Shown: positions 30,858 through 42,617, counted from the first letter of the stretch. The stretch is DNA of 64,000 nucleotides from Idiomarina fontislapidosi (GCF_003226255.1 NZ_QJST01000016.1:1-64000), one strand, 5' to 3'. Translations and numbers: made by a program. The notes: generated from the letters alone by a model not told the origin.

Positions 30858-33014
30858 TTACTTCGCGCTAGTTGTGTCGAAGTAAGATTTACCCGCTTTT
30901 GCCATTTCGCGCATACCGTCAGTCACTTGGTAAATTTCACCTAAGTGTGCGTATTTATCAGCGAGTTTTACAAAATTTTCGATACCCACGGTTTCTAAGT
31001 AACGGAAAGGTCCGCCTCGGAAAGGAGGGAAGCCAAGACCATAAAGCAATGCGATGTCTGCTTCTGCAGCCGAACCAATGATGCCTTCCTCAAGACAACG
31101 AACCACTTCGTTGACCATTGGGATCATGCAGCGTGCAATGACTTCATCTTTATCTGCTTGTTTACCAGGTTCTGCGCCAATCAGCTTATATGTCTCTGGA
31201 TCAGCCTCTTTAGTCGGCTTGCCTTTCTTATCGGTGCCGTATACATAGAAGCCCTTACCATTTTTCTGACCGTAACGTTCTGCTTTTGCTAACTGCGCGA
31301 TAGCGCTGCTTTCATTGCGAGCCATGCGCGATGGGAAACCATCCGCCATGACTACAGTACAATGGTCAGCCGTATCAATACCGACGACATCGCTCAAGTA
31401 CGCAGGACCCATTGGCCAGCCGAACATTTTCTCCATCACCTTATCGATACCAACAAAGTCGATACCTTCATCAACCATGCCCGCGAAACCAGCAAGGTAA
31501 GGGAAGAGCACACGGTTTACGTAGAAACCAGGGCAGTCGTTAACTACGATAGGCGTTTTGCCCAGTTTCAATGCATAAGCAACGACTGCGGCAACCGTTT
31601 CATCGGAGGTTTTTTCGCCACGGATGATTTCAACTAATGGCATTTTGTGCACAGGGTTGAAGAAGTGCATGCCACAGAATTTCTCAGGGCGCTTAAGGTT
31701 CTTCGCCAACTCATTAATCGAAATGGTCGATGTATTCGAAGTCAAAATGGCATCTTCGCTGATAACACCTTCGATTTCTGCGAGTACTGAGCCTTTAACT
31801 TTTGGATTTTCAACAACCGCTTCAACGACAATATCAACGTCTTTAACGGCGTCATTGAGCAATGTCGGCGTAATGGAAGAAAGTACCTTAATCATTTTCT
31901 CATTCGATACTTTGCCACGCTCAACACCCTTTTTCAGGATTTTGCCGGCTTCTTTCATACCCAAATCAAGCGCGTCTTGCTTGATGTCTTTCATTACAGC
32001 AGGCACGCCTTTTAGCGCAGACTGATAGGCAATGCCGCCGCCCATGATGCCTGCACCGAGCACGGCTGCTGTATTGATTTCTTTGGTCGCCGACTTAGCG
32101 TATTTCTTCGACTTACCTTTAACAGCTTGATCAGCAAGGAAAATACCAACTTGCGCATGGCATGCATCGGTTTGAGTCAAATCAAAGAATGCTTGGTTTT
32201 CAGCATTTAATGCGCCTTCGCGAGCTTCACGAGCGCCGTTTTCAATCGCCTCAATCGCTTTATGAGGTGCTGGGTAATGCTTGCCTGCTTTCGCCGCAAC
32301 CATGCCTTTAGCTGTCACCAACGTCATCGTTAATTCGGTGTCGTTCGCTTTAAGAGGCTCAAGTTTAGGTTGGCGCTTAGCTTTCCAGTCTTGCTCGCCA
32401 GCCGCGGCTGCTTTAGCTAAGTTTAATGCCGCTTCGGTAAGGTTATCGGGCTCAACAACCGCATCGACTGCACCCACTTTTAATGCATCTAATGCAGAAT
32501 TGTTTTTACCTGTGGTAATCCATTCAAGCGCATTGTCAGGACCGATTACGCGAGGTAAGCGCATGGTGCCACCAAAACCTGGAATCAGGCCGAGTTTCAC
32601 CTCAGGCAAACCAATCGTTGCGGTGCTGTCGGCGACACGATAATCACATGCCAATAGTGCTTCACAGCCGCCACCTAGGGCAAAGCCTTTAACAGCGCCT
32701 ACGGTCGGTACAGGTAAATCTTCGAGCTGGTCAAACACGCGTGATGCTTTTGCGACCCATTCACGAGTATTTTCTGGGTCTGCAAACATGTTTAGGAATT
32801 CAGTGATGTCGGCACCAACGATAAAGGTCGGCTTTGAACTGGTGACAATCACACCGCGTAAATCGTCGGTTTCGGCAAGTTTAGTGAGCGCATCACTAAA
32901 CTCTTGTAAGGTTTTTTGGTCAAACTTATTAACCGAGCCTTTAGCATCAAACTGAAGCTCTGCAAAACCCGGCTCTATAAAATCAACCCGGATGCTTTCG
33001 CCTTGATAAATCAT
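30858..33014 (-). CDS. fadB: Fatty acid oxidation complex alpha subunit FadB
   Basis: FadB joins enoyl-CoA hydratase/isomerase and 3-hydroxyacyl-CoA dehydrogenase activities. The N-terminal crotonase half includes [21 protein letters not shown] and [17 protein letters not shown]. The dehydrogenase half starts near residue 313 with [21 protein letters not shown], then [11 protein letters not shown] and [17 protein letters not shown]. The 718-residue length is normal. It is first in the fadBA operon and divergent from the lytic transglycosylase gene. I found no convincing FadR or PsrA site in the 134-bp gap. Confidence 0.97.
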   Translation of the reverse strand: MIYQGESIRVDFIEPGFAELQFDAKGSVNKFDQKTLQEFSDALTKLAETDDLRGVIVTSSKPTFIVGADITEFLNMFADPENTREWVAKASRVFDQLEDLPVPTVGAVKGFALGGGCEALLACDYRVADSTATIGLPEVKLGLIPGFGGTMRLPRVIGPDNALEWITTGKNNSALDALKVGAVDAVVEPDNLTEAALNLAKAAAAGEQDWKAKRQPKLEPLKANDTELTMTLVTAKGMVAAKAGKHYPAPHKAIEAIENGAREAREGALNAENQAFFDLTQTDACHAQVGIFLADQAVKGKSKKYAKSATKEINTAAVLGAGIMGGGIAYQSALKGVPAVMKDIKQDALDLGMKEAGKILKKGVERGKVSNEKMIKVLSSITPTLLNDAVKDVDIVVEAVVENPKVKGSVLAEIEGVISEDAILTSNTSTISINELAKNLKRPEKFCGMHFFNPVHKMPLVEIIRGEKTSDETVAAVVAYALKLGKTPIVVNDCPGFYVNRVLFPYLAGFAGMVDEGIDFVGIDKVMEKMFGWPMGPAYLSDVVGIDTADHCTVVMADGFPSRMARNESSAIAQLAKAERYGQKNGKGFYVYGTDKKGKPTKEADPETYKLIGAEPGKQADKDEVIARCMIPMVNEVVRCLEEGIIGSAAEADIALLYGLGFPPFRGGPFRYLETVGIENFVKLADKYAHLGEIYQVTDGMREMAKAGKSYFDTTSAK

Positions 33015-33148
33015 GTTGGGTCTCCCAAGACATCATTAAATTTTTACGTTTCCAATGCTTTATTTGGAAAGTAGTTAAGTTAAAGTAAGAAGAGTGTGGC
33101 GCGAAAGCGCTAAATTTTCAACGGTTATTTAAACATGCGTTTGAATCA

Positions 33149-35110
33149 ATGAAAAAACTGACGTCTATCATTCGTTACAGCTTATTGGCATGCCTCTTCA
33201 GTACAGTGCACCCTGTCGCTGCGCAGGTGAGTGGGCAGTCGGCTGTTAATGCGCCTCAGCAATCCGCGAATGTGAGCGAACAACGTGAGTTATTTAAAAA
33301 AGCAGAATACGCCGCACGCAGAGGGCGTATAGCAGAGTATAACCAGTTATTAAAGCAACTCGAGAATTACCCGTTGACGCCTTACCTTGAAATGGAACGC
33401 TTACAACAGGTAGGTTATCTCGCTAATGAAGATCGCGTAGTCAGCTTTCTCGAACGGTACCAAGGTACGCCATTAGACTGGCAGTTGCGTCAACCGTGGT
33501 TAGATTATCTGGCCCAGCAGGGCGAGTACCAACGATTCATTCGCGACTTTCGTCATCCCGGCACGCTCACGCACCAATGCTATTTAATTACTGCTGAACG
33601 CGCGGGAGGTCTCGAAGACGGTCCTTTCATTCGTAAAGTCGATGCTATCTGGCGCCATGGATTCTCGGTACCCTCGGCATGCGACGGTATTCTTAACGAG
33701 TGGGCTGATTTAGACGCACGTACAAAAGACAAGGTGTGGCAAAGGTTGGTATTGGCGGCCGAAGAGGGTAATCCAACGCTGATTCCTTATCTCACTCGCT
33801 TACTACCAAAACGCGAGCAATATTTGGGTGAGCTTTACCACAAAGTCCGCTATTCACCTGCAGCGATCGGGCAGTTATCGCGTTTTCGTGGCGTTGATCC
33901 CGCTAAGGAAGCGCAAATCGCCACGTTTGCGTTAACAAAGTTAATTTGGCGCGCCGAAGAGCTGGCGTTGAAGTCTTATGAGAAGCTGGTCTCTCGGCTA
34001 CCGTTTACTGCGGCGCAGCGGCATACCATCGCAGAGGAGTTTGCGGTGGCGTTAAGCTTGAAAGAGCATCCAGAGGCGCGCGTTTGGCACCAAAAAGTAC
34101 CCCCGTCAGAGCTTGATGAGCGGGTGCTGCAATGGCGCTTGGCAGCCTATCTCCGTGATCACGACTATGCCGCATTGAAAATGACCATTCAGACGTTACC
34201 TCCTGCCATCGCTGGGGGCAATCAATGGCAGTATTGGCTTGCGCGCGCGATGGAAGAGACCGGCGATCAGCTCAATGCCAATAGAATTTATGCCGATCTG
34301 GCTAAAGAACGCCATTACTATGGCTTTTTAGCCGCAGCTCGCGTTGGTGCACCTGTCAGCCTGGAAAAAGATCCGGTCAAGGCAACAGAGTCACAAATTA
34401 CAGCACTATTGCAGCGAGATGACGTAAAGCGCGCCTACGAATTTCTGCAATTAGGTCGGGATGTTGATGCGCGTCGCGAGTGGAATCACTTATTAAGTGA
34501 CATCGACGGCGAGGCCTTTAAAACAGCGGCTGTTATTGCCAGCGATTGGGATTGGCATGATCAAGCGATTTGGACGTTGGCGCAGATCGGTCATTTCGAC
34601 GCCGTTGAAATACGCTTTCCAATGGCCTATAGCGAAATAATTAACCTATCTTCCGAAAAATACGGCATTGATCCTGCGTGGGCAATGGCGATTACTCGTC
34701 GAGAGAGTAGCTTCAGAGCCGACGCGTATTCGGGAGCTGGAGCTCGAGGTCTAATGCAGATTTTGCCCGGTACCGCGAAGCTGCTCCGTAATGATGACAG
34801 CTTTAAGCGACTGAATACGCCTGAAGTCAACGTTGCATTGGGCACCTACTATTTAAGCAGTTTACGAGAGCGTTTTAATGGCAACCATGTGTTAGCTACG
34901 GCGGCTTATAATGCAGGTTACTATAAAGTAAGAGATTGGCTGCCGTCGGAACCCACCGCGCTTGATGAGTGGGTCGAGATGATCCCTTATTATGAGACGC
35001 GCGATTACGTCAAAGCGGTGTTGAGCTATCAGCAGATTTATGAGCTTTTAAATGGTAAAGAGGTTAATCTGTTTGATGCCTTTGCTACCATGAAAGTTGA
35101 TGATAACTAA
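33149..35110 (+). CDS. slt: Soluble lytic murein transglycosylase
   Basis: The 653-residue protein resembles Slt70, a periplasmic enzyme that cleaves peptidoglycan to give 1,6-anhydromuropeptides. A signal peptide (MKKLTSIIRYSLLACLFSTVHPVAA) precedes a long alpha-superhelix, a linker domain, and the C-terminal catalytic domain. The catalytic part has ITRRESSFRADAYSGAGARGLMQILPGTA, where the Glu of RRESSF is catalytic, and ALGTYYLSSL...ATAAYNAGYYKV. It is followed 8 bp later by the IMPACT-family gene. Confidence 0.94.
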   Translation: MKKLTSIIRYSLLACLFSTVHPVAAQVSGQSAVNAPQQSANVSEQRELFKKAEYAARRGRIAEYNQLLKQLENYPLTPYLEMERLQQVGYLANEDRVVSFLERYQGTPLDWQLRQPWLDYLAQQGEYQRFIRDFRHPGTLTHQCYLITAERAGGLEDGPFIRKVDAIWRHGFSVPSACDGILNEWADLDARTKDKVWQRLVLAAEEGNPTLIPYLTRLLPKREQYLGELYHKVRYSPAAIGQLSRFRGVDPAKEAQIATFALTKLIWRAEELALKSYEKLVSRLPFTAAQRHTIAEEFAVALSLKEHPEARVWHQKVPPSELDERVLQWRLAAYLRDHDYAALKMTIQTLPPAIAGGNQWQYWLARAMEETGDQLNANRIYADLAKERHYYGFLAAARVGAPVSLEKDPVKATESQITALLQRDDVKRAYEFLQLGRDVDARREWNHLLSDIDGEAFKTAAVIASDWDWHDQAIWTLAQIGHFDAVEIRFPMAYSEIINLSSEKYGIDPAWAMAITRRESSFRADAYSGAGARGLMQILPGTAKLLRNDDSFKRLNTPEVNVALGTYYLSSLRERFNGNHVLATAAYNAGYYKVRDWLPSEPTALDEWVEMIPYYETRDYVKAVLSYQQIYELLNGKEVNLFDAFATMKVDDN

Positions 35111-35118
35111 CGGTTTAG

Positions 35119-35757
35119 ATGTACGTGAAAAAAGCTAACTATTTACGCTTAACCCATGCGGTCGAGCACGAAATTGAAATTAAAAACAGTCGTTTTATTG
35201 CTTCGCTAGCGCCTGCTACTGATGCCGCTGATATTGCCCGCCATGTGGCCGAGGTAAAACAACGCTGGACCAAAGCCAATCATTACTGCACCGCATCGAT
35301 TATTGGCAGCCCCTTTGATGACACCTGTTATGCCAGTAGTGACGACGGCGAACCCGGCGGAACAGCGGGGCGTCCGATGCTGAATGTATTAACTCATCAC
35401 CCGTTAGGTGAAGTTTCAGCCGTTGTCGTGCGTTATTTTGGTGGTATAAAACTCGGTACAGGCGGCCTACAGCGTGCCTACAGTCAAGCCGTTGCCGAAG
35501 CTCTACCGTTTATCCAAACCGCTGAGCGTAAGTATCGCGAGTACTTCAGTCTTGTTTATGATTATGCTGACCAAGGTGCAGTCGAGGGCATCTTAAGTGG
35601 TTTTGAATACAAAGTGGTTGAGCAGACATTTACTGAAAATGTACACCAAATGATTGCCATTGAGCCTGAATACCGTGCTCAACTTGATAAGCAGTTTCAG
35701 GCTCAAACACAGGGTCGGGTCAAGTTGTTAGAAGAACATCGCGCTGGGTTGGAATAA
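35119..35757 (+). CDS. yigZ: IMPACT/YigZ-family protein
   Basis: The 212-residue protein has the UPF0029/IMPACT motif set: [41 protein letters not shown] and [23 protein letters not shown]. The cellular role of YigZ is not settled; the eukaryotic relative IMPACT modulates translation control. Its last 30 bases overlap the end of trkA on the other strand, an unusually long tail-to-tail overlap. It is probably co-transcribed with slt. Confidence 0.9.
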   Translation: MYVKKANYLRLTHAVEHEIEIKNSRFIASLAPATDAADIARHVAEVKQRWTKANHYCTASIIGSPFDDTCYASSDDGEPGGTAGRPMLNVLTHHPLGEVSAVVVRYFGGIKLGTGGLQRAYSQAVAEALPFIQTAERKYREYFSLVYDYADQGAVEGILSGFEYKVVEQTFTENVHQMIAIEPEYRAQLDKQFQAQTQGRVKLLEEHRAGLE

Positions 35758-37104
35758 TCTCTCTACCTGGTCGATATACTTTTTATCAAGCAAGAACAGC
35801 ATCACATGATCATCTGATTGAATGATGGTTTCGCTGTGGGCCATCAGCACTTCACTGCCACGTACTACAGCGCCAATCGTGGTGCCCGGCGGTAGTTTGA
35901 TTTCTTTGATGGCTTTACCAACCACCTTGGACGTTGACTCGTCACCGTGTGCAATCGCCTCAATTGCTTCTGCCGCGCCTTTGCGTAGTGAGTACACGTT
36001 GACGATATCACCGCGGCGGACATGCGTGAGTAGCGCTGAAATCGTGGCGCGCTGAGGTGATATGGCGATGTCGATCTCACCCCCTTGTACGAGGTCAACA
36101 TACGCACTGCGCTGTATCAATACCATCGTTTTACGCGCACCCATGCGCTTTGCCAACATGGCGGACATGATGTTTGCCTCGTCATCGTTGGTTACTGCAA
36201 TAAATACGTCGGTGTCTTCAACGTGTTCTTCTTCCAATAACTTTTGATCAGATGCATCGCCTTTAAAAACCAAGGTATGTTCAAGTTGCTGTGAAAGCGA
36301 CTCGGCACGAGCCTCGGAGCGTTCAATCAGTTTAACTCGGTGATCGGCTTCTAACTGCTTAGCAAGCCCTGCGCCAATGTTACCGCCTCCGACAATCATG
36401 ATGCGTCGGTAACGATTCTCGAGCTTCTGCAACTCTTCCATGACTCGACTGACATGACGTGTATCAGCAATAAAGAACACTTCGTCATCGGCCTCAATAA
36501 CGGTCGTACCGGTTGGGCGAATCGGCTTTCCTTGTCGATAAATCGCAGCAACGCGCGTATCGATATTAGGCATGTGTTCTTTGAGTGTCGAGATTGCGTG
36601 ACCGACCAGTTTACCGCCGTAGTAGGCTTTAACGGCAACGAGGCTGGCTTTACCCGACGCAAACTCCATAACTTGCAATGCACCAGGGTAGTCAATTAGC
36701 TTACGAATGTAATTGGTCACTAACTGCTCAGGCGAGATAATATAGTCAACGGGCGCATCGTTTTTATGGAATAGCTGATCGCGATAGCGAATGTATTCTT
36801 CTGAGCGAATACGCGCAATTTTGGTTGGCGTATTAAAGATAGAATAGGCGACTTGGCAGGCGATCATATTAGTTTCATCGCTACTGGTGACCGCTATCAA
36901 CAGATCTGCATCTTCTGCGCCCGCCCGGCGCAAGGTATCGGGATGCGAGCCATGACCGACGACAATGCGCAAATCATACTTGTCTTGAAATGACTCGAGG
37001 AGTTCAGCGTTGGTATCAACCAAGGTGATATCATTGCGTTCACCAACCAGGTTTTCGGCGAGCGTGCCGCCCACTTGTCCTACACCCAATATAATTATTT
37101 TCAT
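35728..37104 (-). CDS. trkA: Trk system potassium uptake regulatory protein TrkA
   Basis: TrkA is the cytosolic NAD(H)-binding gating ring of the Trk potassium transporter. The 458-residue protein consists of two RCK repeats, each with a Rossmann loop ([15 protein letters not shown] at the start and [15 protein letters not shown] near residue 235) followed by a TrkA-C domain. The ATG overlaps the rsmB stop as ATGA, so it is translationally coupled in the def-fmt-rsmB-trkA operon. Its 3' end overlaps yigZ by 30 bp. Confidence 0.97.
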   Translation of the reverse strand: MKIIILGVGQVGGTLAENLVGERNDITLVDTNAELLESFQDKYDLRIVVGHGSHPDTLRRAGAEDADLLIAVTSSDETNMIACQVAYSIFNTPTKIARIRSEEYIRYRDQLFHKNDAPVDYIISPEQLVTNYIRKLIDYPGALQVMEFASGKASLVAVKAYYGGKLVGHAISTLKEHMPNIDTRVAAIYRQGKPIRPTGTTVIEADDEVFFIADTRHVSRVMEELQKLENRYRRIMIVGGGNIGAGLAKQLEADHRVKLIERSEARAESLSQQLEHTLVFKGDASDQKLLEEEHVEDTDVFIAVTNDDEANIMSAMLAKRMGARKTMVLIQRSAYVDLVQGGEIDIAISPQRATISALLTHVRRGDIVNVYSLRKGAAEAIEAIAHGDESTSKVVGKAIKEIKLPPGTTIGAVVRGSEVLMAHSETIIQSDDHVMLFLLDKKYIDQVERLFQPSAMFF

Positions 37105-38414
37105 GTCAGCTTTTCTATCTTCGCGTAAAAGAATCCGTCGCCGTGGTGCTCTCCAGGAAGCAATTGCAGCATGGGACGGTTCGCATCAATGCTTACCAGA
37201 TTAGCATCCGAATGCTGACCGAGGAAGCGTGATATTTGTTCGCTGTTTTCCTCGGGTAGAATCGAACATGTAGCATACACTAATTGACCACCAGGCTTTA
37301 ATATTGGCCAAAGGCGCTCGAGCATGCTTTGCTGCAACTCAACAAGTTGTTCTATATCTGATGAACGGCGTAGCCATTTTATATCGGGGTGACGGCGAAT
37401 AACGCCTGTAGCAGAGCAGGGGGCGTCAAGCAATATACGGTCAAAAGGCTGTTTATCCCACCAGCTATCAATGTCTAAAACATCGGCGCAGATAACATCA
37501 CATGACAGGTTGGCTCTATACAGGTTCTCGCTAACACGCTCGAGCCGTTGTTCATCAACATCAATGGCTATCAGCGGTGTCTGGAACTCGGTGCGTTCGA
37601 GTAAATGAACGGTCTTTCCACCCGGCGCGGCACAACAATCGAGCACGCGGTGTTCAGGTTGAGCGGCGACCATATCTGCTGCCAGCTGTGCCGAACGATC
37701 CTGAACCGAGACCCAGCCAGCCTCGAAATGGGGTAATTTGTTAACGGGCACGGGTTTAGTCAACCGAATAGCATCTTTAGCTTGCTCATCGGCAACCGCT
37801 TCAATCTCATGTTGTTTTAATAGGTCAATGTAGCTCGCAACGTTCGTGTGTCTTTGATTGACGCGTAACCACAGAGGAGGCTGTGAGTCATTTGCGGCAA
37901 ATACCGACTCTGCTTGTTCACCATAAGCAGCAGTGATCTTATCTTTAAGCCACCGCGGGTGATTTACCCCCTGTGTGCTTTCGAGTTCGCGTTCGCCTGC
38001 ATCGTTACGCGCTGGCGCCTCGCGCAGCACCTGACGTAATACACCATTCACTAACCCACTGAGTGCCTTACGCTTGAGTAGCTTACTTGCCTCAACTGTT
38101 GCACTGACCGCGGCGTGGTCCTTAGTGCGTAATTTAAACAGTTGGTAAGTGCCTACTAACAAAAGCGATTGGATGATTTGGTTCTTACCTTTCAAGGGCT
38201 TATCTAATTTGCCACTTACCTTTGCTGTAAGCACCGGAAGGTAACGCATGACACCGTAACTAATCGCTTGCGCGAGCCGTTTGTCTTCTGCTGATAAGTG
38301 GTCACCGTACTCACTCAGCGCTTGGGTCAACGATTGGCCTTGCTCTAATACGGCATGTATTGCTTGTGCGGCGGCAGCACGGCTATGCGCTCCCGTCGAT
38401 GTTTTAGTCGACAT
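37101..38414 (-). CDS. rsmB: 16S rRNA m5C967 methyltransferase
   Basis: RsmB methylates C967 of 16S rRNA. The 437-residue protein has an N-terminal NusB-like RNA-binding domain ([30 protein letters not shown]) and a C-terminal SAM-dependent domain. The latter shows [32 protein letters not shown] and the catalytic-cysteine motif [11 protein letters not shown]. It overlaps fmt by 11 bp upstream and trkA by 4 bp downstream. Confidence 0.96.
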   Translation of the reverse strand: MSTKTSTGAHSRAAAAQAIHAVLEQGQSLTQALSEYGDHLSAEDKRLAQAISYGVMRYLPVLTAKVSGKLDKPLKGKNQIIQSLLLVGTYQLFKLRTKDHAAVSATVEASKLLKRKALSGLVNGVLRQVLREAPARNDAGERELESTQGVNHPRWLKDKITAAYGEQAESVFAANDSQPPLWLRVNQRHTNVASYIDLLKQHEIEAVADEQAKDAIRLTKPVPVNKLPHFEAGWVSVQDRSAQLAADMVAAQPEHRVLDCCAAPGGKTVHLLERTEFQTPLIAIDVDEQRLERVSENLYRANLSCDVICADVLDIDSWWDKQPFDRILLDAPCSATGVIRRHPDIKWLRRSSDIEQLVELQQSMLERLWPILKPGGQLVYATCSILPEENSEQISRFLGQHSDANLVSIDANRPMLQLLPGEHHGDGFFYAKIEKLT

Positions 38415-39378
38415 CGTTTAAGTTGACCCCAATTGCAAAGGTGGTGGCATAGCCGTTGAGCAAGTCATTTACAGGTAAAGGTTTTTTACCGGGTAACTGC
38501 AAAGAATGGAGGGTTAACGCGCCGTGTGAGCATGCCACCGTAATGCCTGCGGGTGAGCACTCAATAATAGTACCTGGCGTTGAGTGATGAACTTGGCTGC
38601 TCACGCTGGCTTGGTGTACCTTAACGGTGCGCTGGCCCACCTTGCCGCCTGGTAATTCGAACCAAGCGAATGGCCATGGATTAAATGCACGTACGTTACG
38701 TTCTAGTTGAGAGGCATCCGACCAATCAATCTTACCTTCTTCTTTACTGAGCTTTTTAGCATAGGTCGCATCATCGTGTGCTTGAACGTTCGCGTTTGCT
38801 CGATAATGCTCAAGATCGTTTAAAGTGGTTATTAATGCACGCGGTCCTAGTTGAGCGAGTTTTTTGTATAGCGAAGCAGATGTTTCTCGTGCATCAATGG
38901 CACATTGCTCTACGTGTAGGACAGGTCCCGTGTCTAAGCCCTTTTCCATTTGCATGACAGCAACACCAGAGGCCTCATCGCCCGCCCATATGGCACGTTG
39001 GATGGGTGCTGCGCCGCGCCACCGCGGGAGTAGCGAACCATGTACGTTGATACAACCGTACTTAGGTGTAGCAAGAATAGCCTCGGGCAGAAGAAGCCCG
39101 TAAGCCACAACGACCATCACATCAGCACGATAGTCCGCAAGTGTTTGCTGAGCGGCCTCCGAGTTTAATTTTTCGGGTTGTTCCACCGCAATGTCGTGCT
39201 CTAAAGCGAGTTGCTTAACCGCGCTCGGTTGTAACTTTTTACCGCGGCCGGCTTTGCGATCGGGTTGCGTGTAAACGCCAACCACATGGTGTTCGCTATT
39301 CAGTAATGCCGCCAAATGGTCGGCTGCGAACTCAGGCGTACCCGCAAAAACAATACGTAATGGTCTTTGTGTGCTCAA
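38404..39378 (-). CDS. fmt: Methionyl-tRNA formyltransferase
   Basis: Fmt formylates initiator Met-tRNA. The 324-residue protein shows FAGTPEFAADHLAALL, GLLLPEAIL, the catalytic loop INVHGSLLPRWRGAAPIQRAI, and the DTGPVL motif, then the C-terminal OB-fold-like domain (RAFNPWPFAWFEL). It lies 4 bp downstream of def, the classic pairing. Confidence 0.97.
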   Translation of the reverse strand: MSTQRPLRIVFAGTPEFAADHLAALLNSEHHVVGVYTQPDRKAGRGKKLQPSAVKQLALEHDIAVEQPEKLNSEAAQQTLADYRADVMVVVAYGLLLPEAILATPKYGCINVHGSLLPRWRGAAPIQRAIWAGDEASGVAVMQMEKGLDTGPVLHVEQCAIDARETSASLYKKLAQLGPRALITTLNDLEHYRANANVQAHDDATYAKKLSKEEGKIDWSDASQLERNVRAFNPWPFAWFELPGGKVGQRTVKVHQASVSSQVHHSTPGTIIECSPAGITVACSHGALTLHSLQLPGKKPLPVNDLLNGYATTFAIGVNLNDVD

Positions 39379-39382
39379 TCGA

Positions 39383-39904
39383 TTAGGCTCCAGCGCTCAG
39401 TTTTTCTTGCAAACGTTGCTCTTTCTCGAGCTTTTTACGAATACGCTCTCGTTTAAGTGGCGATAAATAATCAACAAATAACTTACCATCTAAATGGTCA
39501 ATCTCATGCTGGACACAAATGGCAAGTAATCCCTCAGCATCCATAGAGAAGCGTTCGCCGTTTTTATCGAGTGCTTGTACTGTGATGCTTTCTGCGCGTT
39601 CGACTTTAGCAAATACGTTTGGGAAAGACAGACACCCTTCTTCGTTGGTGAAATGACCCTCAGCGCGTGTAATCTCAGGATTGATAAACACTAACGGCTC
39701 GTTCTGATTTTCACTACAGTCAGCAACGAATAAACGTTGGTGAACGTCCACTTGTGTCGCCGCTAGGCCCACACCTTGAGACTCGTACATAGTCTCGAAC
39801 ATATCGTCAATTGTGGCGCGCAGCGCATCGTCAACCTTTTCTATTGGTTGCGCAACCGTTCGCAAACGCTCGTCGGGGTACTTAAGTACCGTTAACTTAG
39901 TCAT
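39383..39904 (-). CDS. def: Peptide deformylase
   Basis: Def removes the N-formyl group from new proteins. All three metal-site motifs are present in 173 residues: [18 protein letters not shown] (ligand cysteine) and [14 protein letters not shown] (HExxH). It is first in the def-fmt-rsmB-trkA operon and divergent from dprA. Confidence 0.97.
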   Translation of the reverse strand: MTKLTVLKYPDERLRTVAQPIEKVDDALRATIDDMFETMYESQGVGLAATQVDVHQRLFVADCSENQNEPLVFINPEITRAEGHFTNEEGCLSFPNVFAKVERAESITVQALDKNGERFSMDAEGLLAICVQHEIDHLDGKLFVDYLSPLKRERIRKKLEKEQRLQEKLSAGA

Positions 39905-39958
39905 TCCAAAATCTCCTTCGCTTTAACTACTTTTATTTTAACTTAAATTGGGGGAGGA

Positions 39959-41002
39959 ATGACAGCCGTGCAGTACCATGAACTTGCATTATTAATGAGT
40001 CTGAACAAAGCGCCAATCGCCGTGCAGAAGCAATGCAGAGCGTTTGATCGGTTAGAAATGATTCAGGACCGATACCTGCAATCGATTAAGCCGGTTCAGC
40101 GAACCTATGTTTTGCAAGCATTGCACTGGCTAGAGAACGATAATTGTGGGGTCATCGGTTGGTTTGACGAAGCGTATCCAGCGTTGTTGCGCTCGATTGA
40201 GCGGCCGCCCATGGTATTGTTTTTTAAAGGCCGAGTTGAGTTGTTATCGCAAGCAAGCGTTGCGCTGGTAGGAAGTCGCAAGGCGAGTCATTATGGTCTG
40301 CAAGTAACCGAACAGTTAGCGCGTCAATGCGCTCGATCCGGCGTGGTGGTTGTGAGTGGGCTAGCCATGGGCATCGATGCGGCGGCGCATCGGGCGGCAG
40401 TCGATTATGGTGCTACGGTTGCGGTTTTAGGTACCGGTATCGACCAAGTCTATCCGCGCCGCAACCGAGATTTATACGAACTGATGAGTCACCAAGGTCT
40501 TATTATTAGCGAGTTTTCACCGGGAACGCCTGCACGCATGGATCATTTTCCACGCCGTAACCGTATTATAAGTGGCATGACAAAGGGTGTTGTCGTAGTT
40601 GAGGCAGCGCGACGCAGTGGCTCGATTTCTACCGCCCTGTCAGCGTTGCGTGAGGGACGAGAGGTGGGCGCAGTGCCAAACAGTATTTTCGCCAAATCGC
40701 AGGAAGGGTGTCATTGGTTATTGAAAGAGGGTGCTGATTTAATCACCTGTACAAATGACATTTTGGCATGGTTTGATTTATCCGCAGATGAATCGGATCA
40801 ACAGTCGGCATGTACAACGCCTAAACACTTGGCAAACAATCCATTGTTCGCTAATGTGAGTAATGACCCTGTGAGTTTGGATGAACTTGTAGAGCGAACG
40901 GGGTTATCGGTTGCTGAGGTAAGCGAACAATTATTATTACTTGAGCTTGAAGGACTGATTACAGCAATTCCGGGTGGTTACATAAAAGTGGGGAGGCGCT
41001 AA
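39959..41002 (+). CDS. dprA: DNA processing protein DprA/Smf
   Basis: DprA protects incoming single-stranded DNA and loads RecA in transformation. The 347-residue protein has an N-terminal helical part, the Rossmann-like core [45 protein letters not shown] and [21 protein letters not shown], and a C-terminal winged helix ([25 protein letters not shown]). The GGGGGAGGA tract sits unusually close to the ATG at 39959; a GTG at 39968 is better spaced and could be the true start. It heads the dprA-smg cluster. Confidence 0.94.
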   Translation: MTAVQYHELALLMSLNKAPIAVQKQCRAFDRLEMIQDRYLQSIKPVQRTYVLQALHWLENDNCGVIGWFDEAYPALLRSIERPPMVLFFKGRVELLSQASVALVGSRKASHYGLQVTEQLARQCARSGVVVVSGLAMGIDAAAHRAAVDYGATVAVLGTGIDQVYPRRNRDLYELMSHQGLIISEFSPGTPARMDHFPRRNRIISGMTKGVVVVEAARRSGSISTALSALREGREVGAVPNSIFAKSQEGCHWLLKEGADLITCTNDILAWFDLSADESDQQSACTTPKHLANNPLFANVSNDPVSLDELVERTGLSVAEVSEQLLLLELEGLITAIPGGYIKVGRR

Positions 41003-41004
41003 CC

Positions 41005-41478
41005 ATGTTTGATATCCTCATGTACTTGTTTGAGAACTATATACATTCCGACTCAGAAGTCGTGGTTGACCACGATGAGTTGACGGACGAACTCGCCCGG
41101 GCCGGATTCCATCGGCAAGAAATCCAAAAAGCGTTGGCTTGGCTAGAGCGCTTAGCGGATCTACAAGAGACTGAGGCTAAGACGTATCTCAATGTAACGC
41201 CTGTTGCTTCAATGCGGGTTTACACGGAGATTGAGTGCAGCCGTTTAGATACTCAGTGTCGTGGGTTTTTGACCTATCTCGAAAATTTAGGAGTGCTTGA
41301 TTTTAGTACTCGTGAAATGGTTGTTGATAGGGTGATGGAGCTTGAAACCAGTCGATTTAGTCTCGACGATCTCAAGTGGGTCGTGCTTATGGTATTATTT
41401 AACCTACCTGGGCGTGAAGCGGCCTACGATAAAATGGAAGGTTTGCTGTTTGAGGAACCCGAGGGACCGCTGCACTAA
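41005..41478 (+). CDS. smg: Smg family protein (DUF494)
   Basis: The 157-residue protein opens with [16 protein letters not shown] and ends with [21 protein letters not shown], both characteristic of Smg, which is found beside dprA in many gammaproteobacteria. Its biochemical role is not established. It starts 2 bp after the dprA stop. Confidence 0.93.
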   Translation: MFDILMYLFENYIHSDSEVVVDHDELTDELARAGFHRQEIQKALAWLERLADLQETEAKTYLNVTPVASMRVYTEIECSRLDTQCRGFLTYLENLGVLDFSTREMVVDRVMELETSRFSLDDLKWVVLMVLFNLPGREAAYDKMEGLLFEEPEGPLH

Positions 41479-41499
41479 TCTAATTAAGGATGTAGAGTC

Positions 41500-42018
41500 A
41501 TGCAGGCGTGTCCTAAGTGTGGTCGAGAACTGGTTGTAAAGCATAAAGGTCAGCAAAGCTTTCTGGGATGCAGTGGCTATCCCTCGTGTGAGTACAGCCA
41601 GGGACTTCGCGAACAATCGGAGATTGAGCCGGAGAACCTGGGTGTGCCTTGTCCACAGTGCGGCAATGAACTGCAACTCAAAAGTGGGCGTTTTGGCTTA
41701 TTTGTCGGATGTAGTGATTACCCACATTGTGATTTTATTGCCGAAGATCCCACGCAACGTGAGCAAGATTCGGTACCTTGTCCTGAATGCGAAAAAGCGG
41801 GCCGAGAGGGTCGTGTGGTCGCTAAAACGGGGCGTTCTGGTAAGCAATTTTTCTCCTGCGACCAATTTCCTAAGTGTGACTTTTCTTTACCGTTGCCGCC
41901 CGTCAAGCAAGATTGTCCAGAATGCGGCTTTTCCCTATTGATGAGAAAACGCAGCCAAGGTTCAGAGCGGCTTGTTTGTCCGCAAAAGCACTGCGACTAT
42001 CGCTCCAAGCCGTTATAA
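41500..42018 (+). CDS. Topoisomerase-type zinc-ribbon protein (YrdD-like)
   Basis: The 172-residue protein consists of four consecutive C4 zinc ribbons like those at the C-terminus of topoisomerase I: CPKCGREL...CSGYPSC, CPQCGNEL...CSDYPHC, CPECEKAG...CDQFPKC and CPECGFSL...CPQKHC. No topoisomerase catalytic domain is present. It resembles E. coli YrdD, which lies in the same smg-yrdD-tsaC order. A nucleic-acid-binding role is likely but unproven. Confidence 0.88.
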   Translation: MQACPKCGRELVVKHKGQQSFLGCSGYPSCEYSQGLREQSEIEPENLGVPCPQCGNELQLKSGRFGLFVGCSDYPHCDFIAEDPTQREQDSVPCPECEKAGREGRVVAKTGRSGKQFFSCDQFPKCDFSLPLPPVKQDCPECGFSLLMRKRSQGSERLVCPQKHCDYRSKPL

Positions 42019-42052
42019 TAATTCCAAATTCTAGTTTTAAAGAGGAACTCCC

Positions 42053-42607
42053 GTGTCGGCACTCGATATTGAATCAGCACGTTCGGCGTTATTGAATGGC
42101 GTTATTGCCTATCCAACGGAGGCGGTTTTTGGCCTGGGGTGTGACCCACGCAATGAAGAAGCCATACGAAAAATTTTGACGCTGAAAGAACGCCCTGATG
42201 ATAAAGGCTTGATCCTTATAGCGGCGGATTACAGTCAACTGACCCCGTATGTTAAAGACTCCGCCATAGGTCAAGATAAACGGTTCAGTGTGTTATCTCA
42301 TTGGCCTGGCCCTGTCACCTTGATTTTACCCGCTCGAGATACCGTATCACCGTTATTGACGGGAGGGCGTGATACTATCGCGGTGCGTGTGACGGCATAT
42401 GAACCCGTACGTGAGCTGTGTCGTAAACTCGGTACGGCGCTCGTGTCTACCAGCGCAAACCCAAGCGGTGAAGAACCTGCAAGAACCGCTCAAGAAGTGA
42501 GCAGTTACTTCGGCGATAAGGTTGACTGGGTATGGGATGAAGTCACCGGTGGAGCCGAGCAACCGTCTAAAATTATTGATCCATTCAGTAACACCGTATT
42601 GCGGTAA
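42053..42607 (+). CDS. tsaC: L-threonylcarbamoyladenylate synthase TsaC
   Basis: TsaC makes the activated threonylcarbamoyl-AMP used for t6A37 in ANN-decoding tRNAs. The YrdC-fold motifs are visible in 184 residues: IAYPTEAVFGLGCDP, KERPDDKGLILIAAD, HWPGPVTLILPA, DTIAVRVTAYEP and LVSTSANPSGEEPART. The start is a GTG behind AGAGGA. It precedes hemF by 10 bp. Confidence 0.95.
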   Translation: MSALDIESARSALLNGVIAYPTEAVFGLGCDPRNEEAIRKILTLKERPDDKGLILIAADYSQLTPYVKDSAIGQDKRFSVLSHWPGPVTLILPARDTVSPLLTGGRDTIAVRVTAYEPVRELCRKLGTALVSTSANPSGEEPARTAQEVSSYFGDKVDWVWDEVTGGAEQPSKIIDPFSNTVLR

Positions 42608-42617
42608 GGCGTAAGTG

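Noticed and set aside
33015-33148. FadR or PsrA operator upstream of fadB
   Set aside because: No sequence matching either consensus could be identified by eye.
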